Below, in pieces: positions 37,001 to 45,619 of a stretch of 64,000 nt of DNA. The notes beneath the pieces are model-generated. The model made no database searches and had not been told where the DNA came from. It saw nothing but the letters and a program-made list of their open reading frames with translations. Position numbers and translations under genes: made by a program. Each line of letters begins with the position of its first letter. Position 1 is the first letter of the stretch. This stretch comes from Larus michahellis (taxonomy: Eukaryota; Chordata; Aves; Charadriiformes; Laridae), in assembly GCF_964199755.1 (NCBI RefSeq), contig NC_133900.1:16197201-16261200 (forward strand), read 5' to 3'.

Positions 37001-39485
37001 TGGGTCTCATCATCATTGTCTTAAATGACATTCCCTTTCTTGAGATATTTGATGTTAAGTTTCTCTCTGATTCAAGAGAAATATTGCCCATCCTTCAGGA
37101 TTACAGGGGGAAGGAAGGTTTGAAAATACCGATAAGAATTAATAGACTAGAGATGGCAATTTGAAGTCCTGATAGACAAAAGAAGATGCACTGATACAAT
37201 CACCAAACATCTATCATGCTAGAAGCTGTTTGTGTTGTGGTAACACAGGCTAATCGTTGTACTACACAAACAAAACCTAAGATGGTCCCTGTCTTAGTAT
37301 GTATATTATTAATTATATGGAATTGGTCAGCAGACTTAAGAATAAGCAGAAATCATCATTTAGTCCTATCCTTTTTCCTCTGCATTTTCTGCAGTGTAAA
37401 CATTTTTATTTTGCGCTGTACACATGAAAAGTATGTATGTATCTGAAACCACACTGATCTCTCTCTTCCCCCGCCCCTCCACTTCCTAGTTGTTGGCCTA
37501 GACAGCAGGAACAAACAAGGAGTAGATGATGGGTTTGTTACAGTGAGTCTGAAAACAGACAAAGGTATGCATGGTGTCTCCATTTGAATTACATCTTTCA
37601 TTTCTTGTAAAGATGCTCCTTTTGAAAATGGAAAAAAAAAAGTATTAATTAAGGTTTCTTCATGGATTTTCTTGCATCTCTGGGTAATTTGTTGACAATA
37701 GGCAAGAAGAGCTCACAAGAGAATCGAAATTATCTGAGAATGTGGAGCCAAGAGAATAAATCCAAAGCAAAAAACACAAAGGACTTGCCCAAACTGAATC
37801 AGGTACTTCTGCTGACACTTCTTTATTTTTCATTAACTTTAAATGTTCTTCACATACCTATAAATATTCAATAAATTAACACTGAATAAAGGTTTTATTT
37901 TGAGGCAGATACTTTTTTACCAGAGCAGCAGTCGCCTGATTACAGAAGTTAGTTGTTTTCAACATACTGTAACTGGCATTCAGCTCCCAAAACATCCTAA
38001 AAATGAGATACACACATATAGGAATGATAACATATTATTTTGATCCCTAGACAAATGGTGATATGACGCTGATATCACCAGCTAGCTCATAATGTCCAAT
38101 ACACATTACCTGAAAGTAGCATTTTATATTTTGTAATTTATACAGTATCAATCTCATTCCCCTTAGATCCATAGCTGCTAAGGAGGAGGAGACCCACTGG
38201 GACAGCTGTTTACTCCAGAGCATATAGGGAAGGTTTATTCCCTGTAGAACAATGCTTCTTACTTGAGGTTGCCCAAAGCAAATATCCTTCCTATTTAATT
38301 CGTGAGTTTTGAATTCCAAAAGGCTCGCATCCAACTAAGTTACCACTGTCAATGACAAGAGTGCTGCAGGTCTCTTATTTCATTTTTCATTAGTTCTCAT
38401 TAGTTTTATCAGACCCCTAGTTATACTTAGCATGGTTCCTAAAGAATATCCAGCAAAATGCATGCTGTGTCTCAGTGCGCACCCTCTGTTGCCCTCCTGT
38501 GGCTGCAGAGAAATAAATTTGTCATATGTTGGAAAAAACATCCAACAGTTTATTCTAAATAGCTTTGAGAGAGGCAACACATCTGGGTGCCCAGTTATAG
38601 AAGATGCTTTCTAGACTGCACTTAGGTTATTTCCAACTTCAGTTTAATCACATAAACGAATGTGTCCTACCTCCATTCCAGACTTTTTAACCAATTTAGT
38701 AGATCTTAATCTGATTTGTTTCCGGCTCTCTCATTAGTGTTTCCTCCCTCTGTGTTTAGGGACAGTTCATTGAGCTGTGCAAGACAATGTACAACATGTT
38801 CAGTGAGGACCCCAACGAACAAGATCTGTACCACGCCACAGCTGCTGTGACAAGCTTGCTTTTGGAGATAGGTGAGGTGGGTAAGCTCTTCAGCGTGCAG
38901 CCCACCAAAGAGACAGACAGCAGCAGTAACAACTGCAGCAAAACTATTCAGAGCGAGCTGTTTCCGAAGAAAGAGCACCAGCAGTACCCCCTCGAACAGC
39001 ACAAGCCGTTCCAAAGCAGCCTTGTCGCCAACGACGAGGAGGCCGTTTGCACCGACAGCACCCTGGGCATGCAGATGGAAGACATTAAGCTCGAAGACTC
39101 TTCTCCCAGGGACAACGGAGCCTGTTCTTCCATGCTCATTTCTGATGATGATACAAAAGATGATAGTTCCATGTCCTCCTACTCGGTACTGAGTGCAGGT
39201 TCGCACGAAGAAGAAAAGCTGCACTGTGAGGACATCGGTGAAGACACCGTTTTGGTACGGAGCAACCACGCCACTTCTCTTCGTAGAAGCACGAGCATTG
39301 ACAGAGACTGGGCCATTACCTTTGAACAATTTTTAGCCTCCCTTTTGACTGAGCCAGCGCTGGTTAGGTACTTTGACAAGCCTGTGTCCATGATGGCTAG
39401 GATTACCAATGCTAAAAACGTAAGGATGATGGGTAAACCAATAACCTCGGCCAGTGACTATGAAATCTCGACTATGTCGGGATAA
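3910..39485 (+). CDS. TBC1D9: TBC1D9, Rab GTPase-activating protein (exons 2-21, 5' partial)
   Basis: Twenty exons, all with AG/GT borders and matching phases, join into 1,222 residues (numbered here from the first whole codon of the first exon in the window). Order: N-terminal region (1-76), GRAM 1 (about 100-175), GRAM 2 (about 245-320), a serine-rich linker (370-435), TBC domain (about 480-690), a helical region, an EF-hand loop at 855-866 (D-x-N-x-D-x-L-x-N-x-x-E), and an acidic, serine-rich tail. The TBC arginine finger (I-x-x-D-x-x-R, R522) and glutamine finger (Y-x-Q, Q557) are both present, so GAP activity toward a Rab is expected. Exon 1 lies upstream, outside the window. The start Met is therefore absent. 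The exon 2 and last-exon sequences resemble TBC1D9 more than its paralogue TBC1D9B. The calls rest on recalled family sequence, not on an alignment. The gene is convergent with ELMOD2. Confidence 0.96.
4021..8893 (+). other. TBC1D9 intron 2
   Basis: A 4.9-kb intron. Open frames here are short and show no recognisable family. A 12-bp direct repeat occurs at 5617-5628 and 5641-5652. No transposable element was recognised. Confidence 0.85.
8894..9012 (+). CDS. TBC1D9: TBC1D9 exon 3
   Basis: The 119 nt lie between CAG and GTAGTT and encode residues 37-76, including [20 protein letters not shown]. This is a helical segment before the first GRAM domain. The first two bases complete a split Gly codon with exon 2, and the last codon ends in phase 0. 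The residue after that Gly is Cys, where I recall Gly in human TBC1D9. Confidence 0.95.
9460..9540 (+). repeat. T/G-rich low-complexity tract
   Basis: Long T runs broken by G blocks lie in intron 3 (9013-10416). Apart from this tract the intron has no feature I can support. Confidence 0.8.
10417..10645 (+). CDS. TBC1D9: TBC1D9 exon 4 (GRAM 1, first part)
   Basis: The 229 nt lie between TACTAG and GTAGGT. They encode residues 77-152 with the GRAM 1 core: [20 protein letters not shown] followed by the GW-x-YLS block. GRAM domains are PH-like folds that bind lipid or protein. The exon ends one base into an Ala codon completed by exon 5. Confidence 0.96.
10646..11694 (+). other. TBC1D9 intron 4
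   Basis: Contains a poly(T) run at about 11222-11239. A minus-strand open frame at 10534-10872 is mostly the antisense shadow of exon 4. Nothing else is supported. Confidence 0.85.
11695..11956 (+). CDS. TBC1D9: TBC1D9 exon 5 (GRAM 1 end and linker)
   Basis: The 262 nt follow a T-rich tract and TTCAG and end before GTAGGT. The exon completes GRAM 1 ([20 protein letters not shown]) and runs into a basic linker ([17 protein letters not shown]). The last codon is split (Arg), and exon 6 supplies its third base. Confidence 0.96.
11957..13086 (+). other. TBC1D9 intron 5
   Basis: A 1.1-kb AT-rich intron in which I see no other feature. It ends in an uninterrupted T-run polypyrimidine tract directly before TAG. 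Confidence 0.85.
13087..13294 (+). CDS. TBC1D9: TBC1D9 exon 6 (GRAM 2)
   Basis: The 208 nt encode residues 240-309 with the second GRAM core ([20 protein letters not shown], then the [12 protein letters not shown] block). The exon starts one base into a split Arg codon and ends in phase 0 before GTAAAT. Confidence 0.96.
13295..16033 (+). other. TBC1D9 intron 6
   Basis: A 2.7-kb AT-rich intron. Open frames at 14531-14734 and 15436-15850 have no family signature and are probably chance. No repeat family was recognised. Confidence 0.85.
16034..16240 (+). CDS. TBC1D9: TBC1D9 exon 7
   Basis: The 207 nt are in phase 0 at both ends, between CGTAG and GTATGT. They encode the end of GRAM 2 ([20 protein letters not shown]) and a helix with [20 protein letters not shown]. 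The last stretch ([12 protein letters not shown]) looks less conserved than the rest of the protein. Confidence 0.95.
16241..17571 (+). other. TBC1D9 intron 7
   Basis: Contains an AT/GT-rich tract of alternating purines and pyrimidines at about 17134-17205 (repeated ATAT/TGTA steps). Nothing else is supported. Confidence 0.85.
17572..17742 (+). CDS. TBC1D9: TBC1D9 exon 8 (serine-rich linker)
   Basis: The 171 nt are in phase 0 at both ends. The first half is a serine-rich linker ([20 protein letters not shown]), probably disordered and open to phosphorylation. The second half ([18 protein letters not shown]) leads into the TBC domain. Confidence 0.95.
17794..17825. repeat. 16-bp perfect tandem duplication
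   Basis: Two adjacent identical 16-bp units (GTTTTCCTTAAAATCC) lie in intron 8, about 50 bases after the exon 8 donor. This looks like a simple recent duplication. Confidence 0.85.
18221..18371 (+). CDS. TBC1D9: TBC1D9 exon 9 (TBC domain start)
   Basis: The 151 nt encode residues 436-485, including [20 protein letters not shown] and the TBC motif A region ([20 protein letters not shown]). R-G-x-x-W is the classic start of a TBC domain. The final base begins a Gly codon completed in exon 10. Confidence 0.96.
18372..19982 (+). other. TBC1D9 intron 9
   Basis: Holds poly(T) runs at about 19717-19728 and 19800-19819. Open frames here are short and unrecognised. Confidence 0.85.
19983..20197 (+). 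CDS. TBC1D9: TBC1D9 exon 10 (TBC catalytic residues)
   Basis: The 215 nt carry both catalytic fingers of the TBC domain. The IERDLHR block has its arginine finger at codon 20090-20092. The GYCQ block has its glutamine finger as the last codon, 20195-20197. The presence of both argues for an active RabGAP. The exon continues through [20 protein letters not shown]. Confidence 0.97.
20198..22140 (+). other. TBC1D9 intron 10
   Basis: Contains a long poly(A) run at 20711-20735. The open frame at 21536-21835 (+) is unrecognised and has no splice or family support. Confidence 0.85.
22141..22258 (+). CDS. TBC1D9: TBC1D9 exon 11 (TBC domain)
   Basis: The 118 nt lie between TTTTAG and GTACGT and encode [20 protein letters not shown] and [14 protein letters not shown]. 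This is the TBC segment right after the glutamine finger. Too short to appear as its own open frame, it was placed by splice sites, phase and family sequence. Confidence 0.95.
22259..23212 (+). other. TBC1D9 intron 11
   Basis: A short poly(A) run lies at about 22983-22994 and an AT-rich TATA/CATA tract at about 23107-23145. No other feature was seen. Confidence 0.85.
23213..23498 (+). CDS. TBC1D9: TBC1D9 exon 12 (TBC domain end)
   Basis: The 286 nt encode residues 597-691: [20 protein letters not shown], then [20 protein letters not shown], then [20 protein letters not shown]. This is the hydrophobic C-terminal half of the TBC fold. The frame stays open past the donor GTATTT, but the true join is to exon 13 (R-YLDSVT). 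Confidence 0.97.
23499..24459 (+). other. TBC1D9 intron 12
   Basis: AT-rich. An open frame at 23765-23950 (+), including [20 protein letters not shown], looks protein-like but has no family match I can name. It ends in a T-run and CCCCACCAG acceptor. Confidence 0.8.
24460..24589 (+). CDS. TBC1D9: TBC1D9 exon 13
   Basis: The 130 nt encode [20 protein letters not shown] and [20 protein letters not shown]. This segment follows the TBC domain and is characteristic of TBC1D8/TBC1D9 proteins. The first base completes the Arg split with exon 12, and the exon ends in phase 0. Confidence 0.96.
24590..28085 (+). other. TBC1D9 intron 13
   Basis: A 3.5-kb AT-rich intron. A short local duplication of a GCTTTACAG unit lies near 27138-27167. 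No transposon or RNA gene was recognised. Confidence 0.85.
28086..28184 (+). CDS. TBC1D9: TBC1D9 exon 14
   Basis: The 99 nt are in phase 0 on both sides and encode 33 residues ([20 protein letters not shown], then a [11 protein letters not shown] end). A predicted helical segment C-terminal to the TBC domain. Found from splice sites and homology. Confidence 0.95.
28305..28373 (+). CDS. TBC1D9: TBC1D9 exon 15
   Basis: The 69 nt encode 23 residues ([20 protein letters not shown] plus LFK), separated from exon 14 by an intron of only 120 bases (28185-28304). Phase 0 on both sides. Confidence 0.95.
28374..29690 (+). other. TBC1D9 intron 15
   Basis: A 1.3-kb intron. Overlapping open frames on both strands at 28859-29207 show no family signature and no splice context, and I read them as chance. 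Confidence 0.8.
29691..29931 (+). CDS. TBC1D9: TBC1D9 exon 16 (EF-hand)
   Basis: The 241 nt encode 80 residues. The second half carries an EF-hand loop, [12 protein letters not shown], with D, N, D at positions 1, 3, 5 and E at position 12. Calcium binding is plausible but position 7 is Leu. The exon ends one base into a Ser codon completed by exon 17. Confidence 0.96.
29932..35165 (+). other. TBC1D9 intron 16
   Basis: A 5.2-kb intron, the largest complete one in the window. Part of it (about 31.8-34.3 kb) looks somewhat more GC-rich than its surroundings and contains several open frames of 60-145 codons on both strands. None has a recognisable domain. No repeat family was recognised. Confidence 0.8.
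35166..35231 (+). CDS. TBC1D9: TBC1D9 exon 17
   Basis: The 66 nt encode [20 protein letters not shown] and P, with split codons at both ends (Ser from exon 16, Asp into exon 18). Phase agrees on both sides. Confidence 0.93.
35232..36493 (+). other. TBC1D9 intron 17
   Basis: A 1.3-kb intron. Open frames on the minus strand (35524-35777) are unrecognised. Nothing else is supported. Confidence 0.85.
36494..36580 (+). CDS. TBC1D9: TBC1D9 exon 18
   Basis: The 87 nt lie between CCTAG and GTAGGC. They encode the acidic segment [20 protein letters not shown] and DITPECTH. It follows the EF-hand region and matches the TBC1D9 pattern, with small changes near its start. Confidence 0.94.
36581..37489 (+). 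other. TBC1D9 intron 18
   Basis: A 0.9-kb intron. Short open frames only. It ends in a strong pyrimidine tract before CTAG. Confidence 0.85.
37490..37564 (+). CDS. TBC1D9: TBC1D9 exon 19
   Basis: The 75 nt encode [20 protein letters not shown] and KTDK, with a split Val at the start and a split Gly at the end. Phase-consistent with exons 18 and 20. Confidence 0.94.
37702..37802 (+). CDS. TBC1D9: TBC1D9 exon 20
   Basis: The 101 nt encode [20 protein letters not shown] and [10 protein letters not shown], a basic, polar linker. The intron before it (37565-37701) is only 137 bases. Ends in phase 0 before GTACTT. Confidence 0.94.
37803..38759 (+). other. TBC1D9 intron 20
   Basis: The last intron, about 1 kb. 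The open frames at 38047-38614 are short and unrecognised. I see no repeat or RNA gene. Confidence 0.85.
38760..39485 (+). CDS. TBC1D9: TBC1D9 exon 21 (last coding exon)
   Basis: The 726 nt hold 241 codons plus TAA at 39483-39485. It begins [20 protein letters not shown], passes through a poorly conserved polar stretch (about 38905-39075), then an acidic serine-rich block ([20 protein letters not shown]), and ends in the conserved [15 protein letters not shown] and [10 protein letters not shown] content is higher than in the neighbouring introns. Long minus-strand frames here are shadows of it. Confidence 0.97.
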   Translation, partial: GQFIELCKTMYNMFSEDPNEQDLYHATAAVTSLLLEIGEVGKLFSVQPTKETDSSSNNCSKTIQSELFPKKEHQQYPLEQHKPFQSSLVANDEEAVCTDSTLGMQMEDIKLEDSSPRDNGACSSMLISDDDTKDDSSMSSYSVLSAGSHEEEKLHCEDIGEDTVLVRSNHATSLRRSTSIDRDWAITFEQFLASLLTEPALVRYFDKPVSMMARITNAKNVRMMGKPITSASDYEISTMSG

Positions 39486-40088
39486 AAGGCAGTCGGGTTT
39501 TTTATTTATTTTTTTTATTCTGTATTTATTAGTACCCGGCACAGGCCCTGGTATTTTCAAAACATGATTGTTTTCACTAATGTGAAAATGTTGGGGTGCG
39601 AACTTAACTATCTTGAAGTATAATCACTCTTTCTGTGGGAAATGTTACACAAATGCAAATTTTATTCAAAATGCAGAAAAAAAATTAAGAGTTGTCAGTG
39701 AAGTGTGTGTATTATTAACCTTGCTGTCAATATACAATGGTAAAGATTAGTTCTTAATTTCTAAATGTAAACTTAATGCCGATATTTACGTGCATTTTTA
39801 AAATAGGCATTACATAGAGATCTGATTCTTGGGAGGAAAAAATGAACAAAACAAGAAGTAACCTAAAATTTAAAGGGGCACTGTCAACCTGAATTAGGAC
39901 CTCAGGTGAAATTAAGTTCCAGGCAACATCCCTGAAGGATAATTTGATTTAATTTTAGTATTTTTTTTTCCAAAGAGAATCATGGATTTTAACGTCTGCT
40001 TCAATGTTATTTATTTGAATACATGAAAGATGACTTCAGTGACCCCTGCCTGGCTTCTAACTTCTTCTGCTTGAGACTGGTATGCTCG

Positions 40089-40094
40089 AATAAA
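40089..40094 (+). terminator. Polyadenylation signal AATAAA (TBC1D9, alternative)
   Basis: Canonical hexamer about 600 bases after the stop, inside a short CTCG...CGAG hairpin context. Use is unproven. Confidence 0.35.
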
Positions 40095-40988
40095 AGCGAG
40101 AAGTCCATCCCAAGCCTAGCTGGTACATCAGGCAAACGGGGTGAAATGTGATGATATCTGCTCCACCAGAAGGCAGAGGCCGTTTGCCTTTCCCTGGGTT
40201 CAGCGGCCTCCGGCTGCACCACACCCTTTCCCAGCCACGGCCACCATGGAATGATCTCCAGCGTGACCCTGCCTGGAGCTGTGTTCCTAACCAGTGGACT
40301 TGGAAGCTTTGCTGGTATGCTCCAAAGACAGGGTCCACAGGTCCCAGAACAGATTGGTAGAGTCTCTTTGTAAAAATTGAAAGCCTTTTTTAAAAGTTAA
40401 ATATATATATAAATATACTTCTAAGTCTGGATCTACGGCATATATAGCTTAGCTCTTAAAACTAACCTTTACCACCAACCTATTATATCCTTGTTAGATT
40501 AAGAAAATAAAAACATGTATTGCATAAGTCTTCATTTACAACAGTGTAAAGTAGCAGTAATGAAAAAAATCTGCAAGATAATGTAACTGAATGTTTAAGT
40601 CTTACTGAGAACACTGTCACTTTATATAAAATGAATAGTATCCTGTATCAACTTACTGAATAATATGTTAAAATGAAAACTGGAGCACCTGCACTTTGAA
40701 TCCTTGCTTCTTTTATACAGATATTTGGGATTTTGTTTTTAAATTTTGTTAGCTGTTTTTTAATTCATATTTGTTCAGTTCGGGATCATGCCTACATGCC
40801 TAATCTTTATTTGCTCTTTTGAGAATATTTTCTGTAGAATACTGTTGATTTTTTTATACTCCTGTGTATTGCATCCATGTAACTTGCAGATTTTTTAGCA
40901 GAAGCTATGTTTAATTCTTTTGTTTTAAAAGAATGCTTTTAAACTGTCGGATTAAGTGGTTTTTAACCACAAATAGGTAATGTGAACA

Positions 40989-40994
40989 AATAAA
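40989..40994 (+). terminator. Polyadenylation signal AATAAA (TBC1D9, main candidate)
   Basis: Canonical hexamer followed within about 30 bases by a TTTGGTTTTT tract that would serve as the downstream element. Confidence 0.6.
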
Positions 40995-41012
40995 GTACAC
41001 TCTGCACAGATT

Positions 41013-44000
41013 TGGTTTTTAACTATTAAAGTCATGCTAGAGGGAAAAGTAGATGGTGGTGGTTTATTACACAGACAAGTGACTTTGGATCTTCAGCACC
41101 AGGTTTCGGAAGAAAAACACGAGTTGTTCCCATGCCTGGTTTTGTTTAACACTTGAATGTGTTTAATCCCATCTGCAATAAGCAGCCCATGCAAGCTTCT
41201 CTCACGCTACCCCATTTCATTAAGCAGTTTTCCCTGCTGCGCTCACATTTGGTGACAACAGTTAAGACTTTTTAAGACCCCCCCAGGTATTTTACAACCC
41301 ATCTGCGCCTTGCTGTAGCTCACTCAGCATACTCTGAAGGCTTTACACAGTAGAATGTTTTTTACAGGGTCCTGGTAAGCTGGGATGGCAGTGACAGAAC
41401 AGACAAGGGTGTGCTCTAGTCAGTGAATTACATTTTTGAAACTTAACCATCTATTTGTGTGTATATAAAGTTAATTTGCAAAACACAGCTGTTAATTTCT
41501 GAGCGCTGCTCATATATCCCTTGTCCTGTCAGTTTACTCTTGATTTTCTTTTGTTGGGAGTAGAGTTCTCTCCTGTATAATTTAGCCATATATAGACTAC
41601 CTATAACAGTACGAAAAAGCAATAGAGTCTTTCTGAATATGAGACTATGTGGATGGGTTAACATGCATATCAAATAATGATATTCATTTGCAGCTGTAAT
41701 CACCATTTTGAAGACTATGACTTTGTTTTAATTTAAGATGCCAAGGCCAGAGCAGAGTGCTTTATTGTAATGCCTGGGAACTGAGTAAGTCATCACAGAA
41801 GTCTTCAGCACTAAGGGTTAACATCCTTAAGTGGCCTAATGACCTTTTAAAGTCTACAGATCCCTAAAATGCTTCTCTTTTAGGTGTCTGTCATGGTAAA
41901 ATTAATTTAAGCCTGTCGGCAATCTCCTACACACTCCTAGAGATGCACGGATCACCCATGAAAATCTTTTTTTTATCTTAAAAGGGCTTGCCAGCTTTTC
42001 TCCGCACCCCACCCACAGGGCTGGGGCTACAGCGCATCATGAAAATGATTTTGCTGTTACAGCTCCCATAACAAGAAGAGGTGCCACGAGTGCAACTCTG
42101 GTGTAACAAGAGCCATTTTACAAGCCAACTTCTTCTTGTTTTGCTCCAGTAACCTTCCTTACCTTCCAGATCACATCACCAGAGCTCCTAAGTGTAAGCC
42201 AGGTCACCTTTAAGAACGGCTTTGCTACAGGTAGAAGCCAGGTGAGCTGATTTCCTCCAGATTTTTTGGGTGAGGCTGTTCACCTGATTAGGGCCACACC
42301 AAATGGCCACCTGGCAGTTGCCTATTTGATGACAGGATCTGATGTTACCTGTTCTTTAGTAGCTGTGTGGCAGCCGAGGAGAGGAAAGCTACAGACGAGT
42401 TCAACTGACCAGCACACGGTGATGTGAAACCTTTGAGAAAATGTGAGTGAATATTTTTATTTTTAAAGTCTTATCTGTATGTGTAGTTATGCTGACACAA
42501 CCAAGTCAGTATGGCTTTAGAAGTGTCTTGTGCTTTGTATGCTCTGAGAAAGAGTCTCTTTAATCTGTGAACTGTAGAGGTCAGTTGGGGCTGTTAGTCT
42601 CACAGCTGGGGAAAAAAAATAAAAATCTTTGTCCTCTTCAGAGCTGAAATCTGGGACTGGACACTGATGTGTGCTGCTTTTCTAGCTTGGTAGGCGCCTG
42701 GTGGCAGCAGGGTGCCGCCTGCCAAGAGACAGAGAGCAGATAATGGAGGAGTGAGAAGTTATTTTGTAGAATTTTCTCTGTTTAAAAAGAAAAGAAGCCA
42801 TAAAGAAACATTCCTCTCAAGTTTTTTTTTCCAATCTGTTTTTCAATTTCTTCAGATGCTGATAGCATGTGAAAGTTCAATGGTGCTTATTTCCTTCACT
42901 GCAGCACGTTACAGCTCCTGCTTTCTAGGTGTTAGAGCTGAGGGTTGTGTTTTGAGACTTGTGAAGGTCAGCATTACATGAATTTTGGGCAAGCAAACAG
43001 AAAAGCTTGTTACGTGATGTATTAAATCTACTGAAACTTTGACATCTAAACTGTTGTAAAGAGAAAAGTGCCTTAGGAGTTCTTAAACAGTGATGCTGGA
43101 GCTTGTGTTATAGCAAACAGCAGGTGGTGTGTCATAAATGAAGACGGCAGAGGCTGGTATGGTGTGGTATGTAAAGGGGCTGTGGGAGCGAAAGGGAGGA
43201 ACCTTAAAGAGTTGGTCAAGCAAAGAGATGGTGCTTTTCCTGGGAAAGCTGTGCAGCTGGTCCGGTTCTTCAGCTAGGTGCTCTCCACACTTCTGGATCC
43301 CTCCCCTTGCAGGGTCTTCATCATTAATCTTGCAACAGCATTTTGAAATTGTGGTAATAATTGGGTCTCTCGACAGCAGATACAGTAAACCAACAGATAC
43401 AGAAAGCAACAAGAAACTGTTGGGAAAAGTTTGAATTCCATCAGGTTACTTAGAGCAACAAACCAAAGCTGGTGCATAAGCGCTGTAAGGCTACAACATG
43501 CCTAAATGGAAAAGCAATAGGTGGGTAATGGCACCCGTGGCTGCACCAGTGTAGTACTGGTGTGGAGCATGCCTTGCCAAGTCCACACCGGTTTGGGCTG
43601 GGCGCACGTTAATGAGTTCCAGTGCTGTTACTCTCCAAACTTCTGGTATCCCTGTGAGTGACTTAACCATAATCTCATGTCTGCTCCAGTTCTTGGTAAT
43701 TCAGTAATAACGAGGTATGATGTAGCTAGAAGATGCCTTTTATCAGAAATGAAATACTAACAGTAAAAATATTTGATGCTGTTGTATCTATTTTTGTAAG
43801 AAAAAGGGACTCGTCGGGCTTAGACTAAAACATCTGTGGAAAAAATGAGGAACAGTGTTACGGGCTGGTAGGTGAGCTCAGCTTATGGTGGAGTGTGCCT
43901 TAGTACCCTGTCCTGTTGCTCAGCTGGAGCACGAGGTCCCAATATCTGGGGCCTTCCTCCGGACCCTGGCACCAATGCCTGCTGCTGTGGGAGAGGGCTG

Positions 44001-45590
44001 GCCGGGACCGGAGCTCACCAGCTCGGATACACGTCGAGGCTTAACCTTATAGCGAGAATGGAAGCGCAGCAGTCGCATCTGTTACTGAGCATTATCCTCT
44101 GTTGGAAGAAAACATTTCTTTTATGTTACTCCTATTTCTTTATGCTAGCAGATAGGCTTGACCCAAATGTTACATACTTTGTGACTTTTAACGCTCATTT
44201 AAAATGCTGACTTATTCAATGGTGAAAATATAAATTAGCCCAGCAGCAAATAATTAGAACAAAACTGTGGCAGTGAATGTTAAACTGGAATATGGCTAAT
44301 AATAGAAATGTGTGACATGTGGTGGTCACTGTGTAACTGTTTCAGTGCTGGGAGTACAAGGGATGAAATACAGGACCTTGGTCTTAAACTGCAGTGCAAG
44401 ATGCTCCCAATAAATGGTGGCAGATAACATCTCAAAGCATGTGACTCAGAAGATAGTTTACCTCTGGTTCTTTTTCCTGCGGTACTCAGTATCTCAATTT
44501 ACATTTCCTGAATAGCTGCTTCCTCATTCCATTTCCTACGATAACTGGTATTTGCATAACTGACCAACTTGACATTGGGGGTCTGGAGGAGTGGGATGTT
44601 TCTGTAGTGCAGGGCCTGTTCTAGGCTTCTGCAGAAATAAAAATTGCTACAGCTGAGGTCCTGTCCTTCTCATGTAGTGGCACGTTGGAGACCAAATACT
44701 TCTATTAATGTACTAAAATTCAGGAGTAGAAACAAAGGCTACCTGAGAAATACAAATGGAACTGAAAAACAGCATGAATTACTTGACATAGTTTTATGGA
44801 GATGAAGGCGTGATGGAAGACACAGAGGTTAAAGTATTTTCTTGGTTTAAAAAAAAAAAAAAAGGACATTAAAACACATCAGGGCTTCTCTTTCTTTCTC
44901 CAGTAAAGTTCTCCAGACTTCTTCTCTAAATCTCAATTTTGTTCCTGGAGTTTTGCTCTCCTGAACAAAAACACATGCACTTCAAGCAATTATGAGTTCA
45001 TTTCCAGGTCCTTCAAACCTTGTGGTTTTTTGGGGGTTTTGTTGGGTTTTTTGTGTTGTTTTTCTTTTTAAAGCTTAAAACAGAGCTTCTTTTAAAGTGA
45101 GGATTTCAAGAGCTACTGACATAAAGCAGTGATAAATCTCTACCAGTTGCAGCAGAGTGTGGCAGCCTACCTGTGCAATATTCTCTTATGTCCCATAATC
45201 AAAATTCTGGTCCATCACTGAAGAGAGCAATGTAATGCTCTAGCTAAAGAAACTCAGCAAAGCTACTCTCTGCCTCCTTCCAACCCAGTATGCTTTTTGT
45301 AAGTGCTATATATCAAGGAAGTGAGGTCTGCTTTCTGTGGTGTGGACCAAAAGAACTTGAGAAAAGGGATGCTGCCACCTTTCAGGTCAGGTGTAGAACA
45401 AAGTGAGGTGATGGCTGAGAAGCCCCTCAGCTAGCAAAGTCTACCCAACTGAAAAAAAAACCCAGCCCAAAACAAACAAAAAAAAAGGTTGGTAGGATAA
45501 AGCTTTCTCTCATATCACACAGAACTTCTAAGAGCATGGCTAACTGGAAATTGTTACGTTTCCTAGCAGGCCAGAACACACTAACATTGA
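41013..45590. other. Convergent intergenic region (position of UCP1 in mammals)
   Basis: This 4.6-kb stretch lies between the 3' ends of TBC1D9 and ELMOD2. It has a poly(A) run (about 44849-44862), a G/T-rich tract (about 45022-45064) and unrecognised open frames (for example 43138-43434 and 43872-44210, both +). None has the P-x-D/E-x-x-K/R carrier signature expected of UCP1, and no CR1 was recognised here. Confidence 0.8.
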
Positions 45591-45613
45591 CAATGTTTTG
45601 GAATAACTCGTTC

Positions 45614-45619
45614 TTTATT
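45614..45619 (-). terminator. Polyadenylation signal AATAAA on minus strand (ELMOD2, distal candidate)
   Basis: TTTATT on the plus strand reads AATAAA on the minus strand, 4.3 kb after the ELMOD2 stop. One other canonical minus-strand hexamer was noticed between, at 48939-48944, about 0.95 kb after the stop. Which one is used cannot be decided from sequence. Confidence 0.4.

Larger units (their letters stand above)
39486..41012 (+). other. TBC1D9: TBC1D9 3' UTR
   Basis: About 1.5 kb, AT-rich, between the TBC1D9 stop and the likely cleavage site some 15-20 bases after the AATAAA at 40989-40994. Another AATAAA at 40089-40094 could give a shorter form. The choice is inferred from sequence only. 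Confidence 0.7.

Noticed and set aside
38706-39329. 207-codon minus-strand frame
   Set aside because: It is the antisense shadow of the last TBC1D9 exon, whose plus-strand frame is a clear conserved protein.
43544-43561. Short hairpin CACCAGT...ACTGGTG
   Set aside because: Arms of seven bases occur often by chance in a window of this size.
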